Made by a program: the position numbers and the translations under genes. Positions 7,081 through 16,317 of a DNA stretch of 45,917 nt are shown here, piece by piece. The DNA lies in assembly GCA_902766745.1 (NCBI GenBank), contig CACXES010000063.1, positions 1 to 45,917 of the forward strand, read 5' to 3'. Numbering within the stretch: the stretch's first letter is position 1; each line of letters begins with the position of its first letter. Source of the stretch: an uncultured Ruminococcus sp. Its GTDB lineage: Bacteria > Bacillota > Clostridia > Monoglobales > Monoglobaceae. The notes beneath the pieces are model-generated. The model had not been told where the DNA came from. It searched no databases and worked only from the letters and a program-made list of their open reading frames with translations.

Positions 7081-8724
7081 ATGTTTAAGAAAAGGATGGC
7101 AGGTATTCTTGCGGCATTGTGCTTTACCGGTATGTGCGGATATGCGGCGGATACCGACGGCGGTGCGGAGTTTTTAAATGACGGCGGAATCTGTATCGGC
7201 GGAGTTATCGATGGCGCAAAAGAGGGGGATGCGATAACGCTCACTGTGGTTCGCAGCTCGGACAGCATATTCGATGAGGAACGCTGGCTCGAGGAGGACG
7301 GAGAGCTTATCGTGTTCTGCGGAGAGGGTTCGGTTGATCGGAGCGGAAGCTATTCGTTTGAGTTTGCTCTCGAGGAGGGCGGTCTGTACAAGGCATACGT
7401 TGCGTGTGCAGGACTTCCCGATGTAATCGAAAGAGATATAAAGTATGTGGACAGAGAAAAATTCTCTGCGGCGCTTGCCGAGTTAAAAGCGGCGGAGAGC
7501 GTAGCTGCGGTATACGAGATGCTCGAGGGCAGAGCAGAGGATTTGGGGCTTATGGAGGAGATATATACTCGGACGGATATGGCTTCGGTTTCCGAAATTA
7601 TTTTTAACAGCCTGAGAGAGCTTAAAAATACGGATCTCGAGTCTGCGGAGGGATTTCTGAGAAGTACGGCAATGATTGACTTGTTCAACGGCGGATTGGT
7701 TGATGATATCGACCTTTATAAACGCTATATGGATTTGGATGCCGTCGGGGTTGAGAAATTCTGCGGTGCCGAGCTTTCATCGTATATAACAAAGGCTTTG
7801 ACCGACAGAGGTATGAAAAGCCGCTCCGACTATGAAATGCGGCTCAAAGACGCCGTTATCCTCGGAAATATTGAGCACAACAACGGAACAGGGGTCATAA
7901 AGGAGGTCCTGACGACCTTTGGCGATTACATAGGAATTGAAAAATCCAAGATAACAGGCTCTCTCGTTTCGGCAGTTGCGAACAAAAGCATATTTTCGTC
8001 GATTGAGGATTTAAAGCGGTTTATCGATAAATACGAACCGGAAAGCAAGCCGAGCGGCGGCGGAGGCGGAGGCGGCTCACGCGGGGGTGCGGCGACAAAT
8101 GTGCCGATGAATTCTTACGGAGGAACGGAGGTTCTGACAGAGCCTGCCGAGGTGCCGAAGGAAAACGTTTTCAGTGATATATCGGAGGTGCCGTGGGCAG
8201 AGGAGGCAGTCACCGCTCTGCGTAAAAAGGGAGTTATCAACGGGAAAAGCGATACGCTGTTTTGCCCCAATGATTATGTTACACGAGAGGAATTTGCAAA
8301 AATGCTTGTACTTGCCTTTGAGATGAACCTGGTCGGAGAGGAGCTGCCGTTTACGGATGTGGCATATGAGGATTGGAGCTATCCGTATATTAAAACCGCA
8401 TATATTGCAGGAATTACGAAGGGAGTTTCTGCTGATATATTCGGAAAAAACGAGAGGATCACAAGACAGGATGTATGCGTGATGCTTATGCGTGCCGCGG
8501 AATGTACGGAAACAAGCTTAAAGAGCGGTGCCGCCCGTCGGTTCAATGACGAAGGGGATATTTCGGACTATGCAAGAGAGGCGGTCGCAAAAATATCTGC
8601 GGCAGGCATAATTTCGGGAGATGAATCGGGGAACCTTAATCCCCGAAGCGGAGCCACAAGGGCAGAGACGGCAAAAATGATATATAACACTATCTGCGGT
8701 GGGAATACAGACGAAGGGAGATAA
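7081..8724 (+). CDS. Exported protein with three C-terminal SLH domains
   Basis: The product (547 residues from ATG 7081) has a signal peptide (KKR, hydrophobic stretch, likely cleavage after GYA). A beta-rich region (about 25-125) and a largely helical, charged region follow, then a run of glycines (about residue 325), then three SLH repeats from about residue 363 to the end (FSDISEVPWAEEAV, FTDVAYEDWSYPYI, FNDEGDISDYAREAV). SLH triplets bind pyruvylated secondary cell-wall polymer and hold proteins at the surface. The start is chosen because AAAGGG lies nine bases before it; a TTG at 7048 and an ATG at 7072 are poorer. It is the first gene of the run and may be a cell-wall anchor or scaffold. 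The N-terminal part is not recognised. Confidence 0.85.
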   Translation: MFKKRMAGILAALCFTGMCGYAADTDGGAEFLNDGGICIGGVIDGAKEGDAITLTVVRSSDSIFDEERWLEEDGELIVFCGEGSVDRSGSYSFEFALEEGGLYKAYVACAGLPDVIERDIKYVDREKFSAALAELKAAESVAAVYEMLEGRAEDLGLMEEIYTRTDMASVSEIIFNSLRELKNTDLESAEGFLRSTAMIDLFNGGLVDDIDLYKRYMDLDAVGVEKFCGAELSSYITKALTDRGMKSRSDYEMRLKDAVILGNIEHNNGTGVIKEVLTTFGDYIGIEKSKITGSLVSAVANKSIFSSIEDLKRFIDKYEPESKPSGGGGGGGSRGGAATNVPMNSYGGTEVLTEPAEVPKENVFSDISEVPWAEEAVTALRKKGVINGKSDTLFCPNDYVTREEFAKMLVLAFEMNLVGEELPFTDVAYEDWSYPYIKTAYIAGITKGVSADIFGKNERITRQDVCVMLMRAAECTETSLKSGAARRFNDEGDISDYAREAVAKISAAGIISGDESGNLNPRSGATRAETAKMIYNTICGGNTDEGR

Positions 8725-8728
8725 GGCT

Positions 8729-11422
8729 ATGAAAAGGAGAATAAGTATACTTTTGTGCATTTGCCTGATTCTGAGCAGTGTCATGCTTGTAAATGCAGAG
8801 CCGAGTGCGGCAGAATGTGAAAAGGAGCGGTATATACTAAACAGGCTCGGCATTGCGGAAACGGAGACGACCGACGATTTATCGGTATCGGTCAGCAGAG
8901 CGAAGTTTGCGTGGATAATTTCCAAGGCGTTGAGGCTTGGCGGAAGTGACGAGAGGTATTTTTGGGATGTAGATCCGAATTACTGGGCGGCAAAGTCGAT
9001 AAACGCTTTGGCAGAGGGCGGATATATAAGCGGCAGCGGCGGCGGAGCCTTTGAGCCGGACGGCCTTATCACCTATGAGCAGGCGTGCAAGATTCTTGTC
9101 ACTGCGGCAGGGTATAAGGAATACGCCGGGATGTCGGCAGGCGATTCTATGAGCGGATATATCCGCACGGCGCAGCGCATCGGGATTGATGTGAACCCCG
9201 AAAACAGCGAGGCACTGTCGCTCAGAGAGGTTATCCTTATGGTATATCGCACAATGTCGATACCGATGGTATACGAAACGGGAGTCGAGGACGGCAGAGT
9301 CAAGGGTGAGGTAACTGACAAGGAAACGCTGTTTTCGCTGTATCACAACGTGTATATTTCGGACGGAAGGCTTTGCTCCGTTTACGGGAGGAGCATAGAT
9401 GACACAGTGGTTACACAGGAAGACAAAGCCGTTATAGACGGAGAGGACTACATCCTGGACGAGGGTGTCGGTACAGACGGATTATTTGGCAGGAATATTG
9501 ATTTTGTCTATATAAAGTCCGACAGCGAAAGCCTGTTAATTTACGCAGAGACAAACGGAAAAGACAAATATACGCTTATAGAGGGCGGGCTGCTCAAGGG
9601 CTTTGACAGCGAAGATTATACATTTACATATTACCCTGCGGAGGAGTCGAACTCCGTAAAGCGTGTGTCGGCACAGAGAGGTGCTTCCGTAATACTCAAC
9701 GGCAGAAGCTTCGGCGGAAGGATTTCGGATGTTGCGGACGAGTTTATTTCGGAGGATAGAAAGGGAACGATTGAGCTTATTTCAACAGGCGGCGGTGCGG
9801 CGGATATTATTATCATAAACAGCTACAGAACATTCACGGCAGGCGGCTATGACAGCGTAAATAAGATTTTCTTCAGCTATTATGACGATGCAGTGCCTGT
9901 CTCGGTCAAGGAATGCGAAACGCTGAGAATACTGGACGCGCGCCGAAAGAGTGCCGAAATACCGACAGCCTTCCCGATTTCGCTCAGCATTGCAAGCTCC
10001 GAGGACGGGCTTGCGGCAGAAATCGTGATATGCGGTGAATTTGTTGAGGGGACAATAACCGCTGCGGATGCGGAAAAGCGTGAGGTCACAGTCGACAGCA
10101 AGGTATATAAGGCAGATAAGACCGTGTACAAAAATATATTGACTTATCTGACCGTCGGAAAACAGGGAAGATTTTACACGGACGCTTTCGGCGAGATAGT
10201 TTTTGCCGATTTGAATACCGGGGATATGCAGCTTGGCTACCTTAGGGGAGCGACGGGTGACGGAAATGTCTTCGGACAGAAGTATACCATAGACCTATAC
10301 ATGACGGATAAGAAGTTCCATTCGTATCCGATAGCGGACAGGGTGAATATAGACGGGGTGATGTATAAGGCTGAGGATTACAAAGAGATGTTCGATGCGA
10401 TCCCCGGAAATACCGTGTACTATGACACAAGAGTTTGTCCGCAGAGACAGGTCATTCGCTTTGCGACAAATTCAAAGGGAGAGATAAACAAAATAGATAC
10501 ATATAACCCGGGTGCGGAGGATGCGGATTCGACGCTTTCGAGAAGAATGGACGGAAGTCGTGCGGTCAGGTATCTGCCCGGAGCAAAGAGGTTTGACCTC
10601 GCCGACCCGTATGACGGCTCAACGGTATATTTTATCGTTCCGAAGGTAAACGAAAAGGGCTTGATTGAGGTCAAGGGAAGCACGAAGCAGGACGATGCAA
10701 GCATGTACGGAACAAGCTACAACTTCATGGGTGACCACACCTATTATATGGAAACATATTATATAAATTCCGTCAGCTATGCGGCTTGTGCAATGGTTAT
10801 GCAGAGGGAGCCGGCTGAGGCTGATGATACGGTGTTTATGTTTGATTGTATATCCGATTCGTTGGACGCCGACGGAAATGCCTGCAAGCGGATAAACGGC
10901 TACAGCGGCGGTGCGGAAATATCGTATATACTCGAGGATTCGGCGGTCTATGATGCTGCGAAGCTGAAGCGCGGCGATTTAGCCAGGGTTGACGGAGGGA
11001 TAAACGAAGGCTCGGCAGTTGCCGTTGTGAAGATGTTTGACGCAGAGACTATGACGTTTATGCCGTACAGTGACACACAGTACACAGACCCGAGCAGAAA
11101 TTGGTATTACGGCGACGAATCGAACACCTACAGCTGGAGAGCGATATACCATCAGCTTACAAAAACCTATGCCTACGCAATAAACGGTGATTTCTATCAG
11201 GGCTGCTACGGCATAGGCAACGCAGCGGCAGGCATAATCAACGAAACAAGCAATATCTCCGCATTGAGCATAACGGTATACGATAAGGAGCTTGACCGTG
11301 AGAACATTTATTCCGGCACGGCGGCGGACATAATCGGATACAAGCTTTCGAGGGATGATTGTTCCGTTGTTATCACGAACAACAGCGCAGTTACACTGAA
11401 GCAGATGTTTATATATAAATAA
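8729..11422 (+). CDS. Large exported protein with N-terminal SLH-like repeats
   Basis: The product (897 residues) starts four bases after the previous stop, with AAGGGAG upstream. It has a signal peptide (KRR, ILLCICLILSSVML, cleavage near VNA) followed by about three SLH-like repeats (about 30-165; WDVDPNYWAAKSINALAEGG is the clearest). The remaining 700 residues are beta-rich, with recurring short strand motifs such as GTITAADAEKREVTVDSKVY, and contain no recognised catalytic motif. Large SLH proteins with this layout are common in Clostridia and are thought to be S-layer or surface-scaffold components. Pairing with an SLH protein of opposite polarity just upstream is notable. Function beyond surface attachment is unknown. 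Confidence 0.8.
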   Translation: MKRRISILLCICLILSSVMLVNAEPSAAECEKERYILNRLGIAETETTDDLSVSVSRAKFAWIISKALRLGGSDERYFWDVDPNYWAAKSINALAEGGYISGSGGGAFEPDGLITYEQACKILVTAAGYKEYAGMSAGDSMSGYIRTAQRIGIDVNPENSEALSLREVILMVYRTMSIPMVYETGVEDGRVKGEVTDKETLFSLYHNVYISDGRLCSVYGRSIDDTVVTQEDKAVIDGEDYILDEGVGTDGLFGRNIDFVYIKSDSESLLIYAETNGKDKYTLIEGGLLKGFDSEDYTFTYYPAEESNSVKRVSAQRGASVILNGRSFGGRISDVADEFISEDRKGTIELISTGGGAADIIIINSYRTFTAGGYDSVNKIFFSYYDDAVPVSVKECETLRILDARRKSAEIPTAFPISLSIASSEDGLAAEIVICGEFVEGTITAADAEKREVTVDSKVYKADKTVYKNILTYLTVGKQGRFYTDAFGEIVFADLNTGDMQLGYLRGATGDGNVFGQKYTIDLYMTDKKFHSYPIADRVNIDGVMYKAEDYKEMFDAIPGNTVYYDTRVCPQRQVIRFATNSKGEINKIDTYNPGAEDADSTLSRRMDGSRAVRYLPGAKRFDLADPYDGSTVYFIVPKVNEKGLIEVKGSTKQDDASMYGTSYNFMGDHTYYMETYYINSVSYAACAMVMQREPAEADDTVFMFDCISDSLDADGNACKRINGYSGGAEISYILEDSAVYDAAKLKRGDLARVDGGINEGSAVAVVKMFDAETMTFMPYSDTQYTDPSRNWYYGDESNTYSWRAIYHQLTKTYAYAINGDFYQGCYGIGNAAAGIINETSNISALSITVYDKELDRENIYSGTAADIIGYKLSRDDCSVVITNNSAVTLKQMFIYK

Positions 11423-11455
11423 GCGAATAATCGGAATTCAAGGAGGTTTACGGCT

Positions 11456-14400
11456 ATGAATAAAAACCTTTTCGGCGGCAGACGGATTATGAGACTTGCT
11501 GTGTTCGTGCTGGCGGCAGTGCTGGCGACGAGCGGCATGAAGTCGGACGGCGTATATGCGGAGGACAAAATAAAGCTGAATCCCGACAGCAGCGTTGCCG
11601 AGGCGTATCTGGGAGAGTCGCTTTTGCAGAAGGGATTTTCACTCATCGAACCCGGTACGGACAAGGCTTTTAACGTTGCAAGCCGCGGCGGCGAAAGCTG
11701 CTGGCTTATGGATAAGCTTCAGGGAACAGCAAAGGCGTATATATATTTTGATCTGGCAAAGGAATTTAAAGGCGAAGTCTTTGACGGCTCGGAATACGAT
11801 GTGGAAATTGACTACTTCGATTCGGGCAAGGGGTTTTTCAGGATATACTACGATTCAAAGGAATATGGCAAGAACGAAGTAATGACCATATACACAAATA
11901 ACGAAAAAACATGGAAAACCGCGAGGTTTACGCTGTATGATGCGGCGTTCGGCGGCGGTGCGGACGGACACGATATTATGCTTTCCATTAAGGAAAAAAG
12001 CTCCGCAACGGCAACATCAATATCGGGCGAGTCAATGGCGATCAAGCGTATAAGCGTAAGACGCAGAGCGGGTGCAAATCCGATATATGCGTCCGCCGCA
12101 ACAGATGCGGTGGGAAATACATACAGGTGGTTTGACGAAAATAAGATTATGCATAACAGGCTGCAGAACACCACAGACGAGAGCCTTTCCGCGCAGGTGA
12201 CGCACAGACTGGTCAGCGATGAATATGTAAAGGCGTTTGAAGAAACAAAGGAGATTACGATCGCTCCGAATGAGATTTTGGAGTACGACACGGATTTCGG
12301 CAGCGTGGAGCGGTGCGATATGTACCGCTATCAGACGGAGATAAAAATCCCGTCGAAAAATGTTGTGTCGGAGTTTGACTTGTTTGATACGGCGATAATA
12401 AAAACCGATCCCGAGGGGCGGCCGAATAACGACGTATATGTTACGGCGCATCTGGAACGCTATGACCAAAGCAGAGTTTCGGGTGCCGTTGAGATGCTGA
12501 AGATGGGCAATCTGCCGGGAATAAGATGCAATATTTCCTGGAAGGACATGGAGAAGACAATGGGGGCGTTGGATTTTCAAAATCATCCCGTATATGAGGT
12601 CTACAGACAGTTGATGGAAAACGGGTTGAAGATAATGCCGATATTTTCGGGCATGAGCACGGCGTATCTGAGCGGTGCATACAACACTGAAATTCCGGCA
12701 AACGAAAAACAGTATGCCGGCTGGGAGAATTTTATACGGTATACGGTATCTCAGATTAAGGACTCGGTGGATATTTACGAAATATGGAACGAGCCGAACG
12801 TAAAAACCTTTAATCCGCTTATGCAGCCGGGGGACAAATATGCCAAAGCGGCGAATATAGCCGCAAAGGAGATAAAAGCGCAGGACCCGGATGCAAGAGT
12901 TGCGGTGATGGCTCTGACCTGGCTCAGCTCCGACTATGACACTCAGACCTATACCGGCGGAATGAAATATTTTGAGCAGGCACTGTCGGGCGGCGTTTTA
13001 AAGGACGCGGACGCGGTATCCCTTCACGCCTATTCCAATATGTCGCCCGAAAAGCTCAAAAAGGCGGAGCTTGTGGAGAGGTATAAAAGCAAGGCGAGAG
13101 AATATAATGCGCCGGAGGATTTGGAATTTTGGAACACCGAGGTCGGCTATACCACAGCGGACGCAACGGTCGTAACCGAGAAGAATAAGGGGATACTGAA
13201 CGAACACACAAATATCCACTTTAAGTCGAGAAATTTGTTTACGATAAATTCGTTTTATAATTTTGAAAAAAAAGGTACAATCCTGACCGACCGCGAGGAT
13301 CAGTTCGGCATGGTGTCGGGCGGCGCAGCGGGCTGTGAGAGATACGGCGGAAAGTGCTGGATTCCGACGAAGTCGTATTTGGCACTTGCGGCAATGAATT
13401 ATCTTATGGCGGACTGCGAGCCGTCGGGTATTTATGACCCCGGTGATGAAAACCTGTATATTTCAAGATTTAAAAGCGAGAAATTCGGCAGGGATTTGTT
13501 GGCATTCTATACGGTGGATAAGCCCGAGACCGTAACAATGCGGCTTGGCACAGACAAGGTGACAATGTATGACTATCTCGGAAATTCAACCGAGCTTTAC
13601 GGTGAAGACGGCGTGTTTAAATTTAACGTTGACGACCGACCGATATATCTTTTGGGTGATATCAGCGATGTTGAGTTGACGGAAAGCGGTGCCTTGACGG
13701 ACTGCGATAAATTTGAAATAAGCACAGCGCAGAATGATACCGCCAAAATAGATATTGTCAATTGCTCCGACCGGGAGTATGTGATTTCGGCAGAGGCACC
13801 TTTGTGCGCTGAAATCACAGAGGTGAAAAATTTTGAGGACGGATGCGGCTGCGTTGAATTTAAAAACAGCGCACCCCTTGACGAGTCCTATTATATAACG
13901 GTAAGCATCAAGGACGGCGGCGGTCGTACGGTTCAGAAATTTGATGTGGCAGTGAGGTCGGCGGTTGCGGTAAAGCCAAGCATGAAGCTGGAGCTTATTT
14001 CGCCGTCAAACATAAATGCGTGGAAGGCACAGGTGGAGGTGGAAAACCTGTCAAACAGCAGACCCATTCGCGGAACGCTCAGCTTTAAAAGTCCGTCCTC
14101 GTTTTCAAACATGGGAAAGATCAAGCTCGGCGTCATTCCGAGAAATACAACGGGCGGAATAACGCTTTATCTTCCGGATATTACAAGAAAAGGGCGAAAC
14201 ACCGTTGAATATGAGATAGAGCTTGATAACGGCGAGAAGTATGCCTATACCCAAAGCGTAGATACAACGGTTGCGGTTTATGCGGAGAGCAAGCCCGAAA
14301 TTGACGGAACGATAAAGAGCGGAGAGTGGAATATGAATGCAGCCATGTATGCGGACAGCGCAGATCAGGTCAGGAAGATTTATGACTGGCACGGCGCGGA

Positions 14401-14911
14401 GGATTTGTCGGGACGCTCGGTGATTATGTGGGATGAAGAGAATTTCTATATGTGCGCCGAAGTAAACGATGATGTATTTTTCCAGAACGAAACCGGCGGC
14501 GGAATGTGGCGCGGCGACAGTATGCAGATAGGCGTTATGTACGGAGAAGAAGGCGAGGCGGTCATTGGTCAGACAGGAACAACCTTTAACGAAATCTGCA
14601 TAGGGCTTTTGCCGACCGGGGCAGAGGCGTTCAGAACGCTGTCGGTGGACAACGAGATACCGAGCGGAACGTGTAAGGATGCGGAGGTGTGCATTACAAA
14701 ACAAAACAGCAGAGTTGATTATGAAGTAAAAATCCCATGGAAAACCTTAATAGGCGAAGGCAAAAATCCCAAGGAGGGAGACAGGCTCGGATATTCATTT
14801 TTGATCAACGATAACGACGGCGGCGGCAGACGAGGTTGGATAGAGTGCGGCGGCGGTATAGGCGAAACGAAGAACATATCGCTGTTTATGGATTTGCTGC
14901 TTGTGCGGTAG
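11456..14911 (+). CDS. Secreted clan-A-like glycoside hydrolase with CBM9-like domain
   Basis: This 1151-residue exported enzyme has a signal peptide (cleavage near VYA, about 35), two beta-sandwich regions (about 40-310), a TIM-barrel catalytic domain (about 320-660), further beta domains, and a C-terminal CBM9-like domain (about 940-1151; starts PEIDGTIKSGEW, with MWDEENFYMCAEVNDD). The barrel shows the clan GH-A pair: acid/base E446 in EIWNEPN and nucleophile E562 in FWNTEVGY. It most resembles GH39/GH5-like retaining enzymes, but a family cannot be fixed by eye. CBM9-type modules bind sugar chain ends or cell-wall glycans. The ATG has AAGGAGG ten bases upstream. The catalytic core is paralogous to that of the gene at 19782. 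The substrate is unknown. Confidence 0.8.
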   Translation: MNKNLFGGRRIMRLAVFVLAAVLATSGMKSDGVYAEDKIKLNPDSSVAEAYLGESLLQKGFSLIEPGTDKAFNVASRGGESCWLMDKLQGTAKAYIYFDLAKEFKGEVFDGSEYDVEIDYFDSGKGFFRIYYDSKEYGKNEVMTIYTNNEKTWKTARFTLYDAAFGGGADGHDIMLSIKEKSSATATSISGESMAIKRISVRRRAGANPIYASAATDAVGNTYRWFDENKIMHNRLQNTTDESLSAQVTHRLVSDEYVKAFEETKEITIAPNEILEYDTDFGSVERCDMYRYQTEIKIPSKNVVSEFDLFDTAIIKTDPEGRPNNDVYVTAHLERYDQSRVSGAVEMLKMGNLPGIRCNISWKDMEKTMGALDFQNHPVYEVYRQLMENGLKIMPIFSGMSTAYLSGAYNTEIPANEKQYAGWENFIRYTVSQIKDSVDIYEIWNEPNVKTFNPLMQPGDKYAKAANIAAKEIKAQDPDARVAVMALTWLSSDYDTQTYTGGMKYFEQALSGGVLKDADAVSLHAYSNMSPEKLKKAELVERYKSKAREYNAPEDLEFWNTEVGYTTADATVVTEKNKGILNEHTNIHFKSRNLFTINSFYNFEKKGTILTDREDQFGMVSGGAAGCERYGGKCWIPTKSYLALAAMNYLMADCEPSGIYDPGDENLYISRFKSEKFGRDLLAFYTVDKPETVTMRLGTDKVTMYDYLGNSTELYGEDGVFKFNVDDRPIYLLGDISDVELTESGALTDCDKFEISTAQNDTAKIDIVNCSDREYVISAEAPLCAEITEVKNFEDGCGCVEFKNSAPLDESYYITVSIKDGGGRTVQKFDVAVRSAVAVKPSMKLELISPSNINAWKAQVEVENLSNSRPIRGTLSFKSPSSFSNMGKIKLGVIPRNTTGGITLYLPDITRKGRNTVEYEIELDNGEKYAYTQSVDTTVAVYAESKPEIDGTIKSGEWNMNAAMYADSADQVRKIYDWHGAEDLSGRSVIMWDEENFYMCAEVNDDVFFQNETGGGMWRGDSMQIGVMYGEEGEAVIGQTGTTFNEICIGLLPTGAEAFRTLSVDNEIPSGTCKDAEVCITKQNSRVDYEVKIPWKTLIGEGKNPKEGDRLGYSFLINDNDGGGRRGWIECGGGIGETKNISLFMDLLLVR

Positions 14912-14938
14912 TAAATAGAATAAGAGAGGTGACCAAGA

Positions 14939-16237
14939 TTGAAAAAAACGATTAAAAAATTATTGGTATGCGGAATTTGTTCGGCGGTTGTATGCGGAAT
15001 CTCATGTGCGGCTTTTGCGGACAGTAAGAATATAGATTATTCCGCAGCGGTATCTTCATCAATGCCGGCTTCGCCCATTGCCGAATCACCGGCGGAGTTT
15101 AAGTTCAAGCCTGCGGACAGCAGCGTCAGCGGTCAGGAATATGTGCTGATTGACGTGTATGATTCCGATGCGGAGAAGAAGGAGTATTTTGTCCTGGCGG
15201 AATATGGAGTTCCGAAGGGGATAGGTGCGCTGGATTCGGGAAAAGGTATTGACTTTTATAACTATGCCGACATTGAAAAAAAGCCGTGGGGCTGGTCTGC
15301 GGATGCCGAAGATGAGCATAACTGGTGGAATCCGTCTGCAGAGGGTTCAACGGCAAATTTCATAAATTCCGATGAGGTTGTCAGTACGGTCATTGATGCG
15401 AATGTAGGCGAATATGTAACGGAGCATGAGTGGCACTTTGAAAAGGCAAAGGGCTTTACACCGGCGTCGGTCACAACAAAATATGCACTGCTGTCCGGCC
15501 GTGAATATATCGAATATTCGGACAGAATCGGATATTCCGTTCATAATGTAGGACAGACCCCCCTTGCGGCAAACGGCTTTTGGTACCTCAGAACGCCGAA
15601 CGCCGCTGCGGAAAACACTGTCGCAGCGGTCAGGGTTCACACTGCCGGGCAGCTCGGGAAGATAGTGTTCCTGTCGAATACACAGGCTCTCGGGTATCTG
15701 TCGGGACACACCCGTGTTATGCGGCCGTGCTTTTATCTGTCCGAGGACTTTTTTAGAAATGTGAAGCTTGATATCGACTCTCTCGGCGCAGAGGTAAAAA
15801 AGGTAATAAGAGATACGATTCCCTATGAGGATATATCGGATTTGTATACGACAGAGGAGCTTTTGCAGATAGGATATGATGTTCCCGACCCGGATGCGCT
15901 CTGTAAAATCGTAAGTCAGGGCTTTAACGAGGATAAAACGCTTTATTCCATAGAATTCAGCAAGTCAAGCGCACATTCGGGGAAGCTTATGCTTATTGTG
16001 ACAGGGTTTAAAAACGCGGAAAAGGATTTCGGCGGCACGGTTAAAACGGTTCCGCAGCTGATTTATACAAAGTATAAGGCTATAGAAATAAACGGAGAGG
16101 ACAGCGGAAGACTGAGGTATGAGCTGCCGATTGACTTTGAGGAGAAATGTGACGATACCGAGGTGTATCTTTGGTTTTACCCGAGCCTTAAGAAGGTCGA
16201 AGCCGAGGACTTCGGAAGAATTTTACCCGAAAAATAA
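14939..16237 (+). CDS. Exported protein with DUF6273-like module (paralog 1)
   Basis: This 432-residue protein starts at TTG (14939) behind GAGAGGTGA and has a signal peptide ending CAAFA before DSKNIDYS. The main domain (about 45-300) is shared with the next two genes: FKFKPADSSVSGQEYVLIDVY, WNPSAEGSTANF, GFWYLRTP and VMRPCFYLSEDFFRNVKLD. The W-x-LR-[ST]-P ... RP-x-x-YL pattern resembles DUF6273, a domain common in secreted clostridial proteins. An ELLQIGY motif and a small beta-sandwich (about 320-432) follow. No catalytic residues are recognised, so a binding or structural role is likely. It is the shortest member of the family, lacking an enzyme domain. Confidence 0.75.
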   Translation: MKKTIKKLLVCGICSAVVCGISCAAFADSKNIDYSAAVSSSMPASPIAESPAEFKFKPADSSVSGQEYVLIDVYDSDAEKKEYFVLAEYGVPKGIGALDSGKGIDFYNYADIEKKPWGWSADAEDEHNWWNPSAEGSTANFINSDEVVSTVIDANVGEYVTEHEWHFEKAKGFTPASVTTKYALLSGREYIEYSDRIGYSVHNVGQTPLAANGFWYLRTPNAAAENTVAAVRVHTAGQLGKIVFLSNTQALGYLSGHTRVMRPCFYLSEDFFRNVKLDIDSLGAEVKKVIRDTIPYEDISDLYTTEELLQIGYDVPDPDALCKIVSQGFNEDKTLYSIEFSKSSAHSGKLMLIVTGFKNAEKDFGGTVKTVPQLIYTKYKAIEINGEDSGRLRYELPIDFEEKCDDTEVYLWFYPSLKKVEAEDFGRILPEK

Positions 16238-16264
16238 TATTAAATAAATTATTATATTAAATTT

Positions 16265-16295
16265 GCACCGACGGCAGTATACAGGCCGAGGGTGC
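16265..16295 (+). other. Intercistronic hairpin before the esterase gene
   Basis: GCACC-GA-CGGC pairs with GCCG-AG-GGTGC around a nine-base loop; the opposing GA/AG can form tandem sheared G-A pairs. The stem ends immediately before the GAGAGGAAGGG ribosome site of the next gene. It may stabilise a processed mRNA end or tune translation; it lacks a U-tract and is not a terminator. Confidence 0.4.
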
Positions 16296-16317
16296 GGAGA
16301 GAGGAAGGGTTGTAAAA

